This document shows positions 59,579-64,000 of a stretch of DNA of 64,000 nucleotides, piece by piece. This DNA is from Xanthoparmelia taractica (Eukaryota; Ascomycota; Lecanoromycetes; Lecanorales; Parmeliaceae), in NCBI GenBank assembly GCA_033085395.1, contig JANQBS010000201.1:1-64000 (forward strand), given 5' to 3'. Both the position numbers and the translations under genes were made by a program. Positions within the stretch are counted from its first letter, which is position 1, and every line of letters starts with the position of its first letter. The notes under the pieces were generated by a model. That model did no database searches. It was not told the origin of the DNA and worked only from the letters and a program-made list of their open reading frames with translations.

Positions 59579-60794
59579 TGGAGATTGATATACGTCGTAG
59601 TATGCAATAATAAGAGAAGTAGTCCAAGATCGCTGTTAATGCTGATGAGTAAGGTGCTACAGCAAGGTGAGTTGTAAAGAAGATCATACTGTCGATAGAG
59701 CATATATCGTTGGGAAGGAATAAAACGCCCGAAAGCTCTTGCCATGGTGGATGTATGCTCCATAGCGTGACTGGGGAAGGTAGGCACGACTTGTGGTTGC
59801 AGTGTCTGATGGGTGAGCTGGCCCAAGCATCAAGACGATATTGACAGTCAGATCCGCCTTTGATGTAGTAATATTTCTTCTGAAAAAATAGCCTGACCAA
59901 GTATTCAATCAACGGTACCATACTCTCTTTCCCCACCCATTAACATTCAAGCATACAATACGTCCACTTCAATCTCCGAGACCCTACAACACTTTTAATT
60001 GATCATTTCCACATCATAAAATTCCCCAAAAGTAGCCTTCCCTAATGTTGGCCTTGCAATTATTTGATCATGTCTTTATAACTAATCCTGAATACTCTCT
60101 CTACATCACGTCAATCAGATCCATATAGCGCGATCCTCACCAAAGACCTCACTGAGACCCAGGAAAGCAATCACGCGTCAGCAGCTCTCCACAAGAGTGA
60201 AGGATACGGCATAGGTAATGGAGCGCCAGGCCTAGACAGGAAGACAGCGCTGGAGGTGCGAAGGTTACTATGCGTGTGATGGTCGTCGCTCTCTTTGGGC
60301 ATGGCTGGTTACGAGGAGAGAGGAAATGGTGGGTAGAGCGGACAGACATGCACTACACGACTCTGCAATGGAAGCCTCACTTTGCCATCATGATACTTTG
60401 GTTTCAATTTTGATTTTTATTATACTCGCTTTCGATTTGAAATCAACGCCCAAGCAAGTATGTCTTGCTGTCTCAGGATGAGAAGCTTTCTCTGGAGCAT
60501 ACATTGCTACTGTAGCAAGTCTTTCCGTCGCCTTGCACTCTGCAGACGAGAAAAGAGAATTCTCGCAAATAAAAGTTTGGTATAGTGACCAAACGGAATG
60601 ACGGGCCATCAGTCTTAACGCCGTGCCTGGAAGAAGTGAAAATATACCCGGAAATTCCGTACCTCCCCTTTCGGCGCTCTGATGCGCAAGTCTATCATCG
60701 AACGCCACTGTGGGTATGTCGCAAGAATCGGAAAACGCCGTGATTGCCATGCTGCTAGTCGATTGATCCATGGAAGACGCCGCTCTGAGAGCAT
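59579..60794. other. Intergenic between H+-ATPase and nrd1/seb1 gene
   Basis: About 1.2 kb between two minus-strand genes. It holds the H+-ATPase promoter and 5' UTR and the 3' region of the RNA-binding gene. ORFs up to 145 codons have no recognisable content and overlap each other. Confidence 0.45.
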
Positions 60795-63418
60795 TCAAGT
60801 AGCTCCAGGTGGCGGGGGCTGCGCTGGCGTAGTCCCAGGCATGACGAATCCTGGTGGGAATTGGAAACCATTTGGCATGCCAGGGAACTGAAAACCAAAG
60901 CCAGGGACAGCTGGAGCTACGCCGATAGTATTGTTCTCACGGTTGTCGGTGCGCTCCGGCTGACGGTAGCGTTGCTGCTGGGGAGGAGGGTTCGAGTTGC
61001 TTGGCGGGTCTCGAGTAGAGCGCGGGCCTTGCTGGCCGCCTTTGTCTGTAGCCATACGTCTGCTGATTGCTATGTACAAGATCGGTATTAGATTTTGATT
61101 TGATAAGAGGTCGGTGGCGAGTTACCTTTCGACGAGACACCGGCACCGATCTCAATATCCGGCTCTTCGACGACGAGGCCCGACTCAATTGGCTTGCCAC
61201 CAGTGCCACCGTATTCTGCTGATAGCATCCATTTGCGATCTGCATCGGTGAGACGGTCGATGGGAATGACGCTGATACCAGTTTGGTAGTCGCTGCAATC
61301 ACGGGGCCCGAAGCCGACGCCCCAACGAGTCTAGATTATGTAAGTCAGTAAAGGAACACCATCAACGCCAAAAGAAAACATGGTAATGGACTTACTCGAA
61401 GCTGCATCTCAGCTGATTTGTAACGCTCCATTCCTTCTTTTGCAGTTACTGCGTCGCTTCGAGAGATCATTTTGACAAAGGCGTGGCGCTTGTCGACATT
61501 TACAATACACGTTTGTACTATTCCAAAATTCTGAAATATTCCGCGCAGAACATCCTCCGAGGAACTTCGAGATAGTTAGAACATTTTATCTAGTTGGAAA
61601 ATCAATTTACTTACGTTACACCACCGACGAACAAAGTTCGACTGAGAACTTGTTGATTGTCAGTATTGTTGAACCTCTTTCGTGGGGTTGGCTCGGCTTA
61701 CCCTTGATGTGGTTAGGGGCAAGTGTAAGGTCGTACTGCAGATTTCTTGGTCCTGGAGGGGGCAACGTCTGCTCCTGTCGGGGACTGTCACTCCTACGGT
61801 AGGCGCCCGCTGGACTTCTTTGACGATATTCATTTCTGTTTCTCTCCTGGCGGCCTGATCTGCCCCCACGACCGTAATCGCCGTAGCTGGGACTATCACG
61901 GCGACGAGGTGGCGTAGGGTCGCGGCGACGACTATAGCCACTTGGAGACCTTGAGCGCGAACGATGGCCTCTATACCGGCCAGAAGGAGAGCGCATATTG
62001 TACGAGTTATCATACCCATTACGATCACGTGACAAATCATCCCTCCCTGCATTTTGCTGCCAGCTGGGCTGCGCCGGAGTGCTGGAAGCACCACCACCGA
62101 CGGTGCCAGCAGCCATCAAAACTTGAAGCACAGTGGCCCATTGGTCTTGCGGGACACCCTGCGCTTGCAGCATTTGAATAAGTTGGACCTGCTGCTGAAG
62201 AGCTTCAGGCGTAGTGCCCTGCGGCATCACTGGATTTGTTTGCACGTTTGTCTGCCCCCCGGGCATACCCTGATTCAGACCAAAGTTCGAAGCACTACTC
62301 ATCATTCCAGCAAATGGATTTGCGCCAATTGCGGCTCCTGGTACATTTACAGGCTGAGCATATTGCGGTGCAGAAGTACCTGGGTTTACGGACGAGTTCA
62401 TGTGCTGCTGATACGCATTCTGTAAGTTTGGTACATTGATTGGACTAGCCTGGGAGGGCATTCCAGGCGCTGCAGTAGTATTCGTCTTAGCCATATCTGC
62501 GAGAGCCTTCAGAATCTGCGATGTGTCCGCTCGAGGAGCACCAGCAGCTGCGATATTCCCATTTGATTCGTTGAGGGGGATAAAATCCTTTGGGGGGGTC
62601 CCAGTGGGCGTCGTTGATCGAGGATCTACAGACAAAAGAAACATATCAGAAGCCATTATTACATACAGTCTGTAATTTCCTCTTTCATGTAAAAGATCGA
62701 TTTTGGGGGATATCTTACCATAGGAAGGAGGAGCGGGAGCGGCTAGCTTCTGCTTGAAGCTTTCAAGCATGTTGCTAGGAAATGTACTTCCGCGCTCCCA
62801 AATGTCAATGAGCTTCAGTAGTCTAGCCTAATGCGTAGAAGTATACGTGAGTATGGAATTACAGACGAGTACGGGGGAAGGAAGGAATTTCTTGTTTTTA
62901 TGTGGACACAGAGTGGCCACAGCAGTGCAAGCACCAATGCTGAGGACCAACTGACCCGTTGCCCCAAGCATGTTTTCTAGGAGTCGTACCTTTTGTTCTT
63001 CAGGGCAATTTGTGAGAATATCTGTCATAAAGGAAGGTAACAATTCAGTCACACGATTGACACCAGCAGCGAAAGTACCATCTGGTGCAGATGGGCCAAA
63101 AGTCTGCCCAGCCTTGCGTGCCTGCTCTACCCATGCTCGTGTTACAGAGTCTACGACATAGAGAACGCCTAGCTTATGTGACGCAGGAGCCTTTTTGAAG
63201 TGTGTGTAGACGCGTTGGATTAAGACGGTTTCGGACTGGGTAGTCAAAGAGGTTAGTGAGCACTGCCTGAACCAGGGCAGGTTTGACACGAGCAGACGTA
63301 CTTGGATGTTTGCATTGCATAGAGTGGTGATGCTCTGGATCTTGCCCCCAGTGACTCCAGGTGGCTTCAGTGAAAGCATGGACTGGAGGATGGTGTCCAG
63401 CTCTGCTACGCAAGACAT
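60795..63418 (-). CDS. Nrd1/Seb1-family RNA-binding termination factor
   Basis: Binds the RNA polymerase II C-terminal domain and nascent RNA to direct 3' processing and termination. The N-terminal CID starts MSCVAELDTILQSMLSLKPP and includes VYTHFKKAPASHKLGVLYVV. A Pro/Gln/Asn-rich linker follows, then an Arg/Ser/Asp stretch (RRRDPTPPRRRDSPSYGDYG). The RRM has RTLFVGGV-type and GIFQNFGIVQTCIVN with HAFVKMISR. The C-terminus is Pro-rich, ending TPAQPPPPGAT. About six introns. The start ATG at 63418 lies just after an intron acceptor (GACATCGCAG), so a 5' UTR intron is likely; the frame upstream begins with TTG, not ATG. Domain order CID-linker-RRM matches Seb1/Nrd1 closely. Confidence 0.9.
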
Positions 63419-64000
63419 GGCTGCGATGTCAGAAGGTTGATAGATACAGCTTACTTCAGCCAATTTCAGTTGTGCCTTTCTTCGAGGTACAAGCTACGGT
63501 CGCAGTACGACTTAATGCCTTGCCAGCACGAGGCAAGTAATACCTGTTGTATTTGCTATTGAAGTGACAAAGGAAAGAAGAAGGCGTGCGCTTGAAGGTG
63601 AGTGTCGAGATGTGGTGATTGAAATTGTCAAGAGGTAGAGGTCGCGGCTGGTACTGGAGTGTCGGAGGAATCGGCGTCTAAGTGAGAAACAGTCCACACA
63701 GAGCCAACACAGCCTGTGAAACTACTGCTAAGGCAATATCTTGATCTCCCATACACTTGAGACCATGTGCTGATGCTGGTTCGATTGTTCTTCTATTGTA
63801 TGGTGATGAAAGGCTGTTGTGGTGGATGATGTTAAGGTCGGAAGGAAGAGGTTGGGGTGAGAGGCGGGCAATTTGTGACTGATAAATTTAAAAAGTTCAC
63901 GCTAAGTCGAATCCGGCAAGTTCCGATTGAGCAAACGGTGTCTTGGTGTCAATGACTTTTTGATATTGAGTCTGAATGCGGAGCTGCCACTCTTTTGGTT
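63419..64000. other. Upstream region of the nrd1/seb1 gene
   Basis: Contains the probable 5' UTR intron (63463 down to about 63421) and promoter. Nothing else is supported up to the window end. Confidence 0.4.

Overview
The window is nuclear DNA from a filamentous ascomycete (Pezizomycotina). The evidence is short GT-AG introns of about 45-60 nt with CTAAC/CTGAC-like branch sites, a nuclear-encoded complex I subunit, GLFG nucleoporin repeats, and fungus-specific families (Pns1-type CTL, Pma-type H+-ATPase, Nrd1/Seb1, an NRPS-like enzyme, DUF7708/STAND-like and DUF7025-like AAA proteins). I cannot fix the class or species. No rRNA, tRNA, CRISPR array or intact transposon was found.

Layout. 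1-6 kb: Ypt1/Rab1 GTPase and an M1 aminopeptidase (Ape2/Aap1 type), both on the minus strand. 6-12 kb: an uncertain membrane ORF, an intact intron-rich SLIP-GC-like GTPase, and a 49-residue Tom5 whose first intron uses a GC donor. 13-14.5 kb: the FG nucleoporin Nup57/Nup54. 15.8-22.6 kb: a decaying secondary-metabolism region with an intact alpha/beta hydrolase, an O-methyltransferase N-terminal relic and an NRPS-like A-T-C gene carrying four frame breaks, followed by AT-rich DNA with a possible transposase relic. 22.9-29.5 kb: a STAND-like protein lacking a P-loop and a multi-exon AAA ATPase. 30.5-48.5 kb: housekeeping genes (complex I twin-CX9C subunit, EDC4/Ge-1, Iws1/Spn1, Pns1-like CTL transporter, Rab2/4/14-like GTPase, cytochrome oxidase Cox5/subunit IV and ATP synthase beta). 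49-63.4 kb: a conserved coiled-coil hypothetical, a Ggc1-like mitochondrial carrier, a DCAF4-like WD protein, a P-type H+-ATPase and an Nrd1/Seb1 RNA-termination factor.

Two themes link the genes. Five serve mitochondria (Tom5, complex I subunit, Cox5, Atp2, Ggc1), and Cox5 and Atp2 are divergent across one 300-bp promoter with a CCAAT box. Three serve RNA polymerase II or mRNA fate (Iws1, Nrd1/Seb1, EDC4). The 7-29 kb stretch is the accessory part: signalling-type NTPases sit beside a broken metabolite locus while long housekeeping ORFs around it are intact, which argues that the breaks are real and not assembly noise.

Exon boundaries were deduced by hand from reading frames, splice signals and family conservation. 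Where I computed them, exon lengths sum to a multiple of three (Ypt1 201 aa, Tom5 49 aa, Nup57 468 aa, STAND-like 873 aa, complex I subunit 185 aa, Iws1 455 aa, Pns1-like 775 aa, Ggc1 309 aa).
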